Source: Gammaproteobacteria bacterium (GTDB lineage: Bacteria > Pseudomonadota > Gammaproteobacteria > Pseudomonadales > Pseudohongiellaceae). From it: DNA of 5,511 nt. This document shows, in pieces, positions 1 through 5,511 of the stretch. The notes beneath the pieces were generated by a model, which was not told the origin of the DNA, searched no databases, and was given only the letters and a program-made list of their open reading frames with translations. Numbering within the stretch: position 1 is the first letter of the stretch; each line of letters opens with the position of its first letter. Position numbers and translations under genes: made by a program. The stretch spans positions 4,558-10,068 of the forward strand of contig JAESUV010000233.1 in NCBI GenBank assembly GCA_016762975.1, written 5' to 3'.

Positions 1-810
1 CTAACGTGGGAAATTCGATCTGTGAATCATCGCTATCTAGAAACCAGTGTACGCCTGCCAGAATCGTTTCGAGGGCTGGAAAACAGCGTGCGTGAGGCAG
101 TACGTAAACGTCTCACCCGGGGCAAGGTGGAATGCGCGCTGCGCTTTCAGTCTGAAGCGAAAGTTTCTTCCAATTTGCACCTGAATACCAAGCTAATTAG
201 CCAACTTGTTCAAGCAAACCTCGAGATAGAACAGATTACGGGCACATCCTCTAATCTGAGTAATATGGAAGTGCTGCGCTGGCCGGGCGTTATAGAAGAA
301 CAAGACTTCGATAAGACATCTATCGAGAAACAAGCGCTTAGTTTATTCAGTGCGGCACTAGATGACTTGGTGGCAACGAGAGAACGCGAAGGATCAGAGC
401 TGCAGGGCTTTATCAAGCAGCGTATCGATTCCGTCCGCAAGATCGTAGTTAATATTCGCAATAAGATGCCGGAAATTCTGACAAAACAGAAACAGAACAT
501 TCTTAATCGCTTGGCGGAGTTACAGGCAGAGCTCGAGCCCACGCGCCTTGAACAGGAAGTATCACTGCTCGCTCAGAAGGCCGATGTAGAGGAAGAGCTA
601 GATAGACTAGACTCTCATCTGAATGAAGTAGAACGCGTATTGAATGCGAAGGGCCAGAAGGGACGGCGCCTTGATTTCCTCATGCAGGAGCTAAATCGTG
701 AGGCCAACACACTCTCCTCAAAATCCATTGTCGTCGAAACTACGCTGTGCGCAGTGGAATTGAAGGTATTAATCGAGCAGATGCGCGAGCAAATTCAGAA
801 TGTCGAATAG
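1..810 (+). CDS. yicC: YicC/YloC-family endoribonuclease, 5'-truncated by the window edge
   Basis: The frame is open from base 1, and the first visible residues (LTWEIRSVNHRYLE) match the conserved YicC N-terminal block (E. coli ATWEMRSVNQRYLE, from memory). The GTG at base 22 is therefore an internal valine codon and the true start lies about 19 codons upstream, giving a full protein of about 288 residues against 287 in E. coli. Visible are 269 residues: the YicC-like N-domain with LTRGKVE (visible residues 38-44) and RWPGV (93-97), a charged helical middle with EELDRLDSHL, and the C-terminal DUF1732 signature GRRLDFLMQELNREANTLSSKS-like block (about 221-242), ending ELKVLIEQMREQIQNVE. Family members (B. 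subtilis YloC, E. coli YicC) are reported as endoribonucleases, with E. coli YicC linked to turnover of the sRNA RyhB. No frameshift is seen. The 39-bp gap to gmk suggests co-transcription. Family assignment is very secure; the physiological RNA target here is unknown. Confidence 0.96.
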   Translation, partial: LTWEIRSVNHRYLETSVRLPESFRGLENSVREAVRKRLTRGKVECALRFQSEAKVSSNLHLNTKLISQLVQANLEIEQITGTSSNLSNMEVLRWPGVIEEQDFDKTSIEKQALSLFSAALDDLVATREREGSELQGFIKQRIDSVRKIVVNIRNKMPEILTKQKQNILNRLAELQAELEPTRLEQEVSLLAQKADVEEELDRLDSHLNEVERVLNAKGQKGRRLDFLMQELNREANTLSSKSIVVETTLCAVELKVLIEQMREQIQNVE

Positions 811-849
811 CAATGAATGAACTAAACCTGGCTTCGGAGATCGAGCTGC

Positions 850-1470
850 ATGTCTAAAGGTACACTATTTATCGTGACGGCTCCCTCCGGTGCGGGTAAA
901 ACCAGTCTCGTTAAGGCATTGATCGAACGCGAGGAGCAACTGTGTGTATCCGTATCTCACACCACTCGGGCAAGCCGCCCTGGTGAAATAGATGGCGTAA
1001 ACTACCATTTCATCGATGAACCCGCGTTCATGAAAATACTGTTGGCGGGAAACTTTTTTGAGAGCGCCCTTGTCTACGGCAATCACTATGGGACTTCGCA
1101 GTTGTGGGTAAATGAGCAACTAGAGGCAGGCCTCAACGTAATTCTCGAAATTGACTGGCAAGGTGCCGTTCAGGTTCGTAATCTCGAACCAAACGCCTGC
1201 ACCATCTTTATCCTGCCGCCGTCGCTGGAAACCCTAAAGACGCGCCTTCAGAATCGGGCTCAGGACGACACCGAAACCATAGAGAGGCGCATGAGTGAGG
1301 CCGTTGCGGAGATTTCACACGTTGCCGAAGCCGACTTTGTTGTCATTAACGACGACTTCCACACAGCATTGGAGGACCTCTCCTCGATCATCAGATCACA
1401 GCAACTTACCATGAAATATCAGAAAACGAATCAGGCAGCCCTCTTCACTAGCCTCGCTCTACGCAAATAA
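850..1470 (+). CDS. gmk: Guanylate kinase (GMP kinase)
   Basis: This 206-residue protein catalyses ATP + GMP to ADP + GDP in the cytosol, an essential step from GMP to GTP, dGTP and (p)ppGpp. The Walker A P-loop APSGAGKT is at residues 11-18. The GMP-binding region follows with SVSHTTRASRPGE (34-46, including R40 and R43), NYHF (51-54), E71 and YGNHYGTS (76-83). The conserved IDWQGA is at 101-106, the arginine-rich lid at about 132-148 (RLQNRAQDD...ERR), and VINDDF at 165-170. Length matches the E. coli enzyme (207). The ATG is supported by GGAG at 836-839, 10 nt upstream, and by the MSKGTLFIVTAPSGAGK start typical of the family. It lies 39 bp after yicC and 181 bp before rpoZ. All recognisable catalytic motifs are present. 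(p)ppGpp inhibition of Gmk is known for Firmicutes and need not apply here. Confidence 0.98.
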   Translation: MSKGTLFIVTAPSGAGKTSLVKALIEREEQLCVSVSHTTRASRPGEIDGVNYHFIDEPAFMKILLAGNFFESALVYGNHYGTSQLWVNEQLEAGLNVILEIDWQGAVQVRNLEPNACTIFILPPSLETLKTRLQNRAQDDTETIERRMSEAVAEISHVAEADFVVINDDFHTALEDLSSIIRSQQLTMKYQKTNQAALFTSLALRK

Positions 1471-1651
1471 CTCCAAGTATTTAACGGCCCTCACCGCCTA
1501 CTTTCAAGAATTGTATGCATTCTGCGCCAAAATTCAGTAAAATCCTTGGTCCTCGTTAAATATGCTCCTCGGAGCTACGGTGGCCTTGCCAGTTACAGCT
1601 TGTATCTCGCACTCAGCCGCCAGTAAACATGTAGATTATTAAGGGTTTGGT
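1471..1651 (+). other. gmk-rpoZ intergenic region and rpoZ leader
   Basis: This 181-bp stretch contains no coding sequence I can support on either strand. It holds a candidate promoter near 1514-1543 and two small perfect hairpins: GCTCC/GGAGC at 1564-1575 (2-nt loop, or a 4-bp stem with a CTCG tetraloop) and TGGC/GCCA at 1581-1591. Neither is followed by a T-run, so they do not look like intrinsic terminators. TCCTCG occurs twice (1550-1555 and 1566-1571). The sequence AAGGG at 1641-1645, 6 nt before the ATG at 1652, is the rpoZ ribosome binding site. The gap is larger than the others inside this cluster apart from the one before recG, so rpoZ-spoT probably has its own promoter here. Confidence 0.6.
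1514..1543 (+). promoter_or_regulatory. Candidate sigma70-type promoter for rpoZ-spoT-ridA
   Basis: TAAAAT at 1538-1543 matches the -10 consensus TATAAT at five of six positions. With an 18-bp spacer the -35 position is TATGCA (1514-1519), which matches TTGACA at only three positions. Transcription would begin near 1550, giving a leader of about 100 nt before rpoZ. The better -35-like TTGTAT at 1511-1516 sits 21 bp away, too far. A second -10-like TTAAAT lies at 1556-1561. The position is logical for the rpoZ operon, but the match is weak and a chance AT-rich hit is possible. Confidence 0.3.
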
Positions 1652-2023
1652 ATGGCTAGAATCACAGTAGAAGATTGTTTGGAAAATGTTGATAACCGTT
1701 TTGAACTGGTCATGGTATCCAGCAAGCGTGCACGTCAGCTTCAAACTGGCGGCAAAGACCCGTTGGTTTCAGTTGATAATGACAAGCCCACGGTAATAGC
1801 GCTCAGAGAAATCGCTGAAGGCCTAATCGATGCCAGCATTCTAGTAGCCAAGCCACCTAGCGTAGAGCTCGAAGAATTAGAGGACGAAGCAGCTGAAGCT
1901 GTTGAGAAAGTCGCAGAGGCCACAGCTAACGCTGAAAAGACTGTCGATGCAGTTGCAACCGAAGAAGCCTCTGAAGAACCCGCTAAAACGGAAGAGAAAG
2001 AACCCCCTGCCGCGGACGCCTAA
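1652..2023 (+). CDS. rpoZ: RNA polymerase omega subunit with extended acidic C-tail
   Basis: Omega binds the C-terminal part of beta' and helps RNA polymerase assembly; with beta' it forms ppGpp binding site 1 in E. coli. Residues 1-65 show the family core: MARITVEDCLENVDNRFELV, then SSKRARQLQTGGKDPLV (23-39), NDKPTVIALREIAEGLI (43-59). The N-terminal A-R-x-T (residues 2-5), the segment whose deletion abolishes ppGpp site 1 in E. coli, is kept. The protein is 123 residues, against 91 in E. coli and about 88 in Pseudomonas. The surplus is a tail (71-123) with 16 Glu, 3 Asp, 14 Ala and only 4 Lys, probably partly helical then disordered (ends PPAADA). The tail continues in the same frame without interruption. 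AAGGG at 1641-1645 supports the ATG. The stop is 30 bp before the spoT start, so the two are surely co-transcribed. Confidence 0.97.
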   Translation: MARITVEDCLENVDNRFELVMVSSKRARQLQTGGKDPLVSVDNDKPTVIALREIAEGLIDASILVAKPPSVELEELEDEAAEAVEKVAEATANAEKTVDAVATEEASEEPAKTEEKEPPAADA

Positions 2024-2040
2024 TCACCAATCTACTAACT

Positions 2041-2046
2041 AAGGAG
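2041..2046 (+). promoter_or_regulatory. Strong Shine-Dalgarno that fixes the TTG start of spoT
   Basis: AAGGAG lies 7 nt before the TTG at 2054, ideal strength and spacing. The next in-frame ATG (2243) codes for Met64, inside the HD hydrolase domain and beyond His53, so it cannot be the start. The residues after the TTG (D7-SLAADLTSYLG onward) align with usual SpoT N-termini. Confidence 0.85.
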
Positions 2047-2053
2047 TCGAGTC

Positions 2054-4240
2054 TTGCAGGTCCCAGTACTAGACACGATCGACTCTTTAGCCGCAGATCT
2101 CACCAGTTATCTCGGTAAGGCTCAGGTCAATAGTGTACGTCGCGCCTATTACTATGCGGAACAGGCCCACGCAGGCCAATTCCGTCGTAGTGGCGACCCC
2201 TACGTCACTCACCCCCTAGCAGTAGCCAGCATTCTCAGCGAAATGCACATGGACCATCAGAGCCTGATGGCCGCTATGCTGCACGACGTAATCGAAGACA
2301 CCGGCATTACCAAGACCGCAATCAAATCCCAGTTCGGCAATTCCGTTGCTGACCTCGTAGACGGTGTAAGCAAACTCAATAAAATTACCTTTAGCAGTCG
2401 CGCCGAAGCACAGGCCGAGAACTTTCAAAAGATGGCCATGGCCATGGCGAAGGATCTGCGTGTGATCCTAGTTAAGATCGCTGACCGCCTTCACAATATG
2501 CGCACATTGAATGTACTTGCTCCCGACAAGCGCCGCCGCATCGCGCGCGAAACCCTTGATATCTATGCCCCCATCGCTAATCGACTGGGAATGAATACTG
2601 TTCGAGTCGAGTTTGAAGAGCTGGGCTTCGCCGCGCTCTATCCTATGCGGGCGCGCCGAATTTCGGCTGCTGTGAAAAGCGTCCGCGGCAACAGAAAAGA
2701 AATTCTCTCCAAGATAGAGACCTCGATCTCTGCCTGCCTCGAGCGCGAAGGCCTGCCAGGACGCTGTGCCGGGCGCGAGAAACATCTCTATAGCATCTAT
2801 GAAAAGATGCGCAGCAAGCGCAAGTCTTTCTCGGAGATCATGGATGTATACGCGTTCCGCATCGTCGTCGATCGCGTAGATACCTGCTACCGCGTTCTAG
2901 GTGCCGTGCACAGCTTGTACAAGCCCGTTCCCGGTCGCTTCAAAGACTATATCGCGATTCCGAAAGCAAACGGTTATCAGTCTCTTCACACCACTCTGTT
3001 CGGCATGCACGGTGTGCCCATCGAGATTCAGATACGTACGGAAGAGATGGAGGCTATGGCAAACAACGGTATTGCCGCACATTGGCTCTATAAATCAAGC
3101 GAAGACCTGCCCAGCAATCCACATGCTCGCGCTCGTGAGTGGGTAAACGGTTTGCTGGACATGCAGAAGAATGCCGGCAACTCATTAGAGTTTATTGAGA
3201 ACGTAAAGATCGATCTCTTCCCCGATGAGATTTACTTATTCACACCAAAAGGAACAATTTTCGAATTGCCAGCCGGTTCTACAGCGGTAGATTTCGCTTA
3301 TGCGATCCATACCGATGTGGGTAACTCCTGTGTAGCCTGTCGAATTAGTCGTCGCCTCGCTCCATTGAGTGAACCATTGGAGAGTGGACAAACTGTTGAG
3401 ATTATTACCGCCCCGGGCACACAGCCCAACCCAGCATGGTTGAGTTTCGTTATTACCGGCAAAGCACGCAGCAATATACGTCACTACCTTAAGAATCAGA
3501 AACACTCCGAGTCTGTCGCACTCGGGCGCCGCCTGCTCAATAAAGCATTGGCAGGCTTCGGTGATCAATTGGACAGCATCGCGCAAGAAAATATCGATGC
3601 CATCTTGCAGCAAACTAAACTCAAATCCATGGATCAGTTGTTAGAAGAAATTGGTTTGGGCAATCGTATGTCTTATATGGTTGCACAACGACTGGCCACA
3701 AAAAGTAATATTTCTGCCGGCGACGCACAGAAAGAATCTGACAAGCAAGGATCGCTCGATATTCGTGGATCTGAAGGCATGGTGATGAACTATGCCAAGT
3801 GCTGCCATCCCATACCCGGCGACCCGATCGTTGGCCACATCAGTTCCGGCCGCGGTATGGTAATTCACACTGATGATTGCAATAACATCGCTGACGTTCG
3901 AGACAATCCTGAGAAATGCGTATCGGTACGCTGGGACCCTGACGTTCAGGGCGAGTTTTCTGTCGAATTGCGCGTCGAGTTAGAAAACGAACGCGGCATT
4001 ATCGCCACGCTGGCGACTACGATTACCGGAACTGAGGCCAACATCGATAAAATTTCCACCGTAGAGAGAGATGCTCGCTTTAGTATCGTGAACCTCTCTC
4101 TCAACGTTCATAATCGAGTTCACTTAGCACGCGTCATGAAACGTGTACGACTCATCAAGCCAGTCGCGAAAGTAACTCGAGTTAAGAGCCGCAAGATACG
4201 TAAGACGATCAAGAATACCGTTGGCAGCCACCAGACATAA
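2054..4240 (+). CDS. spoT: Bifunctional (p)ppGpp synthetase/hydrolase SpoT
   Basis: This long RSH protein (728 residues) hydrolyses (p)ppGpp to GDP/GTP plus pyrophosphate and can also make it from ATP and GDP/GTP, setting the stringent response in the cytosol. The HD hydrolase is complete: R44, H53, H77-D78, E81-D82 and D144 with RLHNMRT (145-151), numbered as in Rel-Seq. The synthetase domain has R241 in GREKHLYSIYEKM, D264 in EIMDVYAF, RFKDYIAIPKANGYQSLHT (295-312) and E324 in VPIEIQIRT. RFKD is the RXKD form of bifunctional enzymes, not the EXDD form of RelA. TGS domain is about 386-447, a helical region follows, the Cys/His motif AKCCHPIPGD is at 581-590 and the ACT domain at about 636-705. 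E. coli SpoT is 702 residues; the excess is mainly a basic tail (709-728). Start is TTG with AAGGAG. It sits between rpoZ (30 bp) and ridA (14 bp). Whether synthetase activity is strong or weak cannot be read from sequence. Confidence 0.98.
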   Translation: MQVPVLDTIDSLAADLTSYLGKAQVNSVRRAYYYAEQAHAGQFRRSGDPYVTHPLAVASILSEMHMDHQSLMAAMLHDVIEDTGITKTAIKSQFGNSVADLVDGVSKLNKITFSSRAEAQAENFQKMAMAMAKDLRVILVKIADRLHNMRTLNVLAPDKRRRIARETLDIYAPIANRLGMNTVRVEFEELGFAALYPMRARRISAAVKSVRGNRKEILSKIETSISACLEREGLPGRCAGREKHLYSIYEKMRSKRKSFSEIMDVYAFRIVVDRVDTCYRVLGAVHSLYKPVPGRFKDYIAIPKANGYQSLHTTLFGMHGVPIEIQIRTEEMEAMANNGIAAHWLYKSSEDLPSNPHARAREWVNGLLDMQKNAGNSLEFIENVKIDLFPDEIYLFTPKGTIFELPAGSTAVDFAYAIHTDVGNSCVACRISRRLAPLSEPLESGQTVEIITAPGTQPNPAWLSFVITGKARSNIRHYLKNQKHSESVALGRRLLNKALAGFGDQLDSIAQENIDAILQQTKLKSMDQLLEEIGLGNRMSYMVAQRLATKSNISAGDAQKESDKQGSLDIRGSEGMVMNYAKCCHPIPGDPIVGHISSGRGMVIHTDDCNNIADVRDNPEKCVSVRWDPDVQGEFSVELRVELENERGIIATLATTITGTEANIDKISTVERDARFSIVNLSLNVHNRVHLARVMKRVRLIKPVAKVTRVKSRKIRKTIKNTVGSHQT

Positions 4241-4254
4241 ACCGGAAAATTACC

Positions 4255-4638
4255 ATGACTACATTAGAGCAAGTTAAAGCCGATACGGCGCCCGCAGCAA
4301 TCGGTCCCTACTCTCAGGCAATTAAGGCTGGCTCTCTGGTTTTCCTATCAGGGCAAATTCCGCTAGATCCCCAGAGTATGGAGATCGTCTCCGAAGACGT
4401 AGCAGCGCAGACCCATCAAGTTTTTAAGAATCTAATCGCGGTCGCAGAAGCTGCCGGCGGCCGTTTGAGCAATGCCGTGAAGCTGACCATCTATCTTACC
4501 GACCTTGGCGACTTCGCTGTGGTAAACGAAATCATGGCTGAGTATTTCTCAGAGCCCTATCCAGCACGCGCTACAATACAGGTCAGCGCCCTACCCAAAG
4601 GATCGGCAGTGGAAATCGACGCCATTCTGGCATTGTAG
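4255..4638 (+). CDS. ridA: RidA (YjgF/YER057c/UK114) enamine/imine deaminase
   Basis: The 127-residue product belongs to the RidA family, which as a cytosolic homotrimer hydrolyses reactive 2-aminoacrylate and related enamine/imines (released by PLP enzymes such as threonine/serine dehydratase) to 2-ketoacids and ammonia. Family features are APAAIGPYSQA (12-22, with Y19), LSGQIPLDP (31-39), a DLGDFAVVNEIMAEYF block (83-98), PARATIQV (103-110) with the key R105, and E120 in VEIDAILAL. These fit the archetypal RidA subfamily, which retains the arginine needed for deamination. Length matches E. coli RidA (128). The ATG has a modest GGA (4244-4246) 8 nt upstream. The 14-bp gap after spoT indicates co-transcription. 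A RidA paralogue next to spoT is known from Pseudomonas; a functional link to the stringent response (amino-acid metabolism under starvation) would be inference only. Confidence 0.95.
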   Translation: MTTLEQVKADTAPAAIGPYSQAIKAGSLVFLSGQIPLDPQSMEIVSEDVAAQTHQVFKNLIAVAEAAGGRLSNAVKLTIYLTDLGDFAVVNEIMAEYFSEPYPARATIQVSALPKGSAVEIDAILAL

Positions 4639-4824
4639 AGCCCAATAGAGCCTACTACTGACTGCTAAGACTGGCGTGTAGGGGGCGAGTTCATGGCACT
4701 ACTGTATAAAAACACATATACTTTGTTGTGGCCTGCCAGAAAGGATTAACTTGCTTCTATCTTGGCGCTGTCGATCTCTCAATAGAAAGTAGAGGGCTCT
4801 CTGTTAAATCGGACACTGCACACT
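4639..4824 (+). other. ridA-recG intergenic region
   Basis: No gene is supported in these 186 bp on either strand. In the frame of recG a TAG at 4783-4785 closes the upstream region, so recG cannot begin earlier than that. TAGAGCC occurs twice (4636-4642 and 4646-4652). A 5-bp stem CCTAC/GTAGG (4651-4655/4678-4682) has a 22-nt loop and no T-run. AGAG-GG-CTCT at 4791-4800 is a trivial stem. An AT-rich patch at 4704-4725 holds the best promoter-like sequence. No convincing intrinsic terminator for the rpoZ-spoT-ridA transcript is visible, and trmH, present here in E. coli, is absent. Confidence 0.6.
4693..4722 (+). promoter_or_regulatory. Candidate sigma70-type promoter for recG
   Basis: TATACT at 4717-4722 matches the -10 consensus at five of six positions, and ATGGCA at 4693-4698 matches the -35 consensus at four of six, separated by 18 bp. 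A second -10-like TATAAA at 4705-4710 lacks a -35 partner. Transcription would begin near 4729, about 95 nt before the recG GTG. This is a consensus match only, and read-through from ridA is also possible. Confidence 0.35.
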
Positions 4825-5511
4825 GTGAATGCTGCCAGCCAACAACTAGAATTGATCCCCGTCACACGTTTGAAGGGCGTCGGCGCTGCGCTTGAGAAGA
4901 AACTAAACTCACTTGGCATCCATAACCTGCAAGACCTGCTTTTCCATCTCCCTTTCCGCTATGAGGACAGATCTCGAGTCGCCGCTATCGGCTCTATCAG
5001 TGCCGGTGATGCCGTGCAGATTCAAGGCGAGGTACTGAACACCGATATTCAGTTCGGTAGGCGCCGAAGCCTGCGCTGCACCGTCAAAGACAGTAGCGGC
5101 TTCATCACACTTCGCTTCTTCCATTTTAGTAATGCACAGAAAAACTCTCTCGCCGTCGGTAGCCAGGTCCGCTGCTATGGCGAGGTACGACGCGGCAGGT
5201 CCGGACTGGAATTATTTCATCCCGAGTACCGAATCGTTCGCGAGAACGAGGAAATAGTAGTAGAGGATTGCCTCACGGCTATTTATCCAACAACCGAAGG
5301 ACTCGGCCAGGGTAGATTACGTAGCATCGCAAATCAGGCTCTCGCTTTTTTACCCACCGATGCAGATGCTGATTCAATTGTCGGTTCTGCCTTACAAGAA
5401 TTAATGCCCGATGAATTGATTAAGAAATTCAACCTTCATTCTCTTATCGATGCAATAAGACTGATTCATCGCCCCCCACTTGAAGCCCCTCTTAGTTGGT
5501 TAAGCGAAGGG
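4825..5511 (+). CDS. recG: ATP-dependent DNA helicase RecG, N-terminal part (3' end beyond window)
   Basis: The frame is open from GTG 4825 to the window edge, giving 229 codons of a protein usually near 690 residues. RecG is a superfamily 2 double-stranded DNA translocase that remodels stalled forks, D-loops, R-loops and Holliday junctions. The visible part is the wedge region: IPVTRLKGVGAALEKKL (11-27), LQDLLFHLPFRYEDRS (35-50), an OB-fold section with LRFFHFS (96-102) and YGEVRRGRSG (118-127), FHPEYRI (131-137), and the conserved YPTTEGLGQGRLR (154-166). This OB-fold wedge splits strands at branch points. The helicase motifs lie past the end. GTG is chosen because it gives the usual ~10 residues before the LKGVG helix-hairpin motif; its Shine-Dalgarno is poor (GGA at 4811-4813, 11 nt away). 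A TTG at codon 10 is a less likely alternative. It lies in the same locus position as in E. coli. Confidence 0.95.
   Translation, partial: MNAASQQLELIPVTRLKGVGAALEKKLNSLGIHNLQDLLFHLPFRYEDRSRVAAIGSISAGDAVQIQGEVLNTDIQFGRRRSLRCTVKDSSGFITLRFFHFSNAQKNSLAVGSQVRCYGEVRRGRSGLELFHPEYRIVRENEEIVVEDCLTAIYPTTEGLGQGRLRSIANQALAFLPTDADADSIVGSALQELMPDELIKKFNLHSLIDAIRLIHRPPLEAPLSWLSEG

Noticed and set aside
22..24. GTG as the start of yicC
   Set aside because: The frame is open to base 1 and the residues before it (LTWEIRS) match the conserved YicC N-terminal block, so this codon is an internal valine.
1564..1575. GCTCC/GGAGC hairpin as a gmk terminator
   Set aside because: The stem is only 5 bp, its loop is 2 nt and no T-run follows.
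2432..2449. Three near-tandem ATGGCC/ATGGCG units as a repeat element
   Set aside because: They encode the M-A-M-A-M-A stretch in the conserved QKMAMAMAKD segment of SpoT, so protein constraint explains the repetition.
2901..3146. Plus-strand 81-codon frame overlapping spoT in another frame
   Set aside because: It falls in the synthetase domain of spoT, where the sense protein is fully conserved; the alternative product shows no recognisable motif.
3236..3613. Minus-strand open frame of 125 codons inside spoT, and similar antisense frames at 210-542, 865-1119, 2468-2785 and 4909-5124
   Set aside because: Each lies opposite a strongly conserved gene, its translation resembles no family I know, and none has a clear ribosome binding site or promoter context. 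They are shadows of the sense codons.
4651..4682. CCTAC/GTAGG stem as a terminator after ridA
   Set aside because: It has a 5-bp stem, a 22-nt loop and no T-run; too weak to support.
1..5511. A novel defence, mobile or biosynthetic system
   Set aside because: Every long open frame belongs to a well-known housekeeping family. I see no inverted-repeat termini, integrase, spacer array, shift in base use or unexplained gene.

Overview
This window is a compact, all-plus-strand stretch of conserved bacterial housekeeping genes: yicC (5' end missing), gmk, rpoZ, spoT, ridA and recG (3' end missing). The order gmk-rpoZ-spoT-(...)-recG is the classic gammaproteobacterial spoT locus. Placing yicC before gmk and a RidA-family gene after spoT recalls Pseudomonas-like relatives more than enterobacteria, where trmH sits between spoT and recG. 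Protein sequences (from memory of the families) also look gammaproteobacterial. Base composition looks moderate, near half GC by eye. I would call it a gammaproteobacterium, perhaps a marine Pseudomonadales/Cellvibrionales relative; the finer placement is a guess.

Layout: 1-810 is YicC, an RNase-family protein whose first ~19 codons lie outside the window. It is followed after 39 bp by guanylate kinase (850-1470). A 181-bp gap with a possible promoter and two tiny hairpins precedes rpoZ (1652-2023), the RNA polymerase omega subunit, which here carries a long acidic Ala/Glu-rich tail. After 30 bp comes spoT (TTG start, strong Shine-Dalgarno; 2054-4240), with intact (p)ppGpp hydrolase and synthetase motifs and a basic C-terminal extension. 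RidA (4255-4638) follows only 14 bp later. A 186-bp gap with a promoter-like element leads to recG (GTG start at 4825), which is open to the window end; only its N-terminal wedge region is visible, before the helicase motifs.

How they work together: Gmk makes GDP, which feeds GTP and (p)ppGpp pools; SpoT makes and degrades (p)ppGpp; omega forms part of one ppGpp binding site on RNA polymerase. The locus therefore links guanine nucleotide supply, alarmone turnover and one alarmone target. YicC (RNA turnover), RidA (removal of reactive enamine/imine metabolites) and RecG (fork and recombination intermediate remodelling) are conserved neighbours without a direct mechanistic link that the sequence can show.

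I see no mobile elements, CRISPR, tRNA/rRNA or signs of recent transfer, and no evidence for a previously undescribed system. The most unusual points are the two lineage-specific looking charged tails on omega (acidic) and SpoT (basic).
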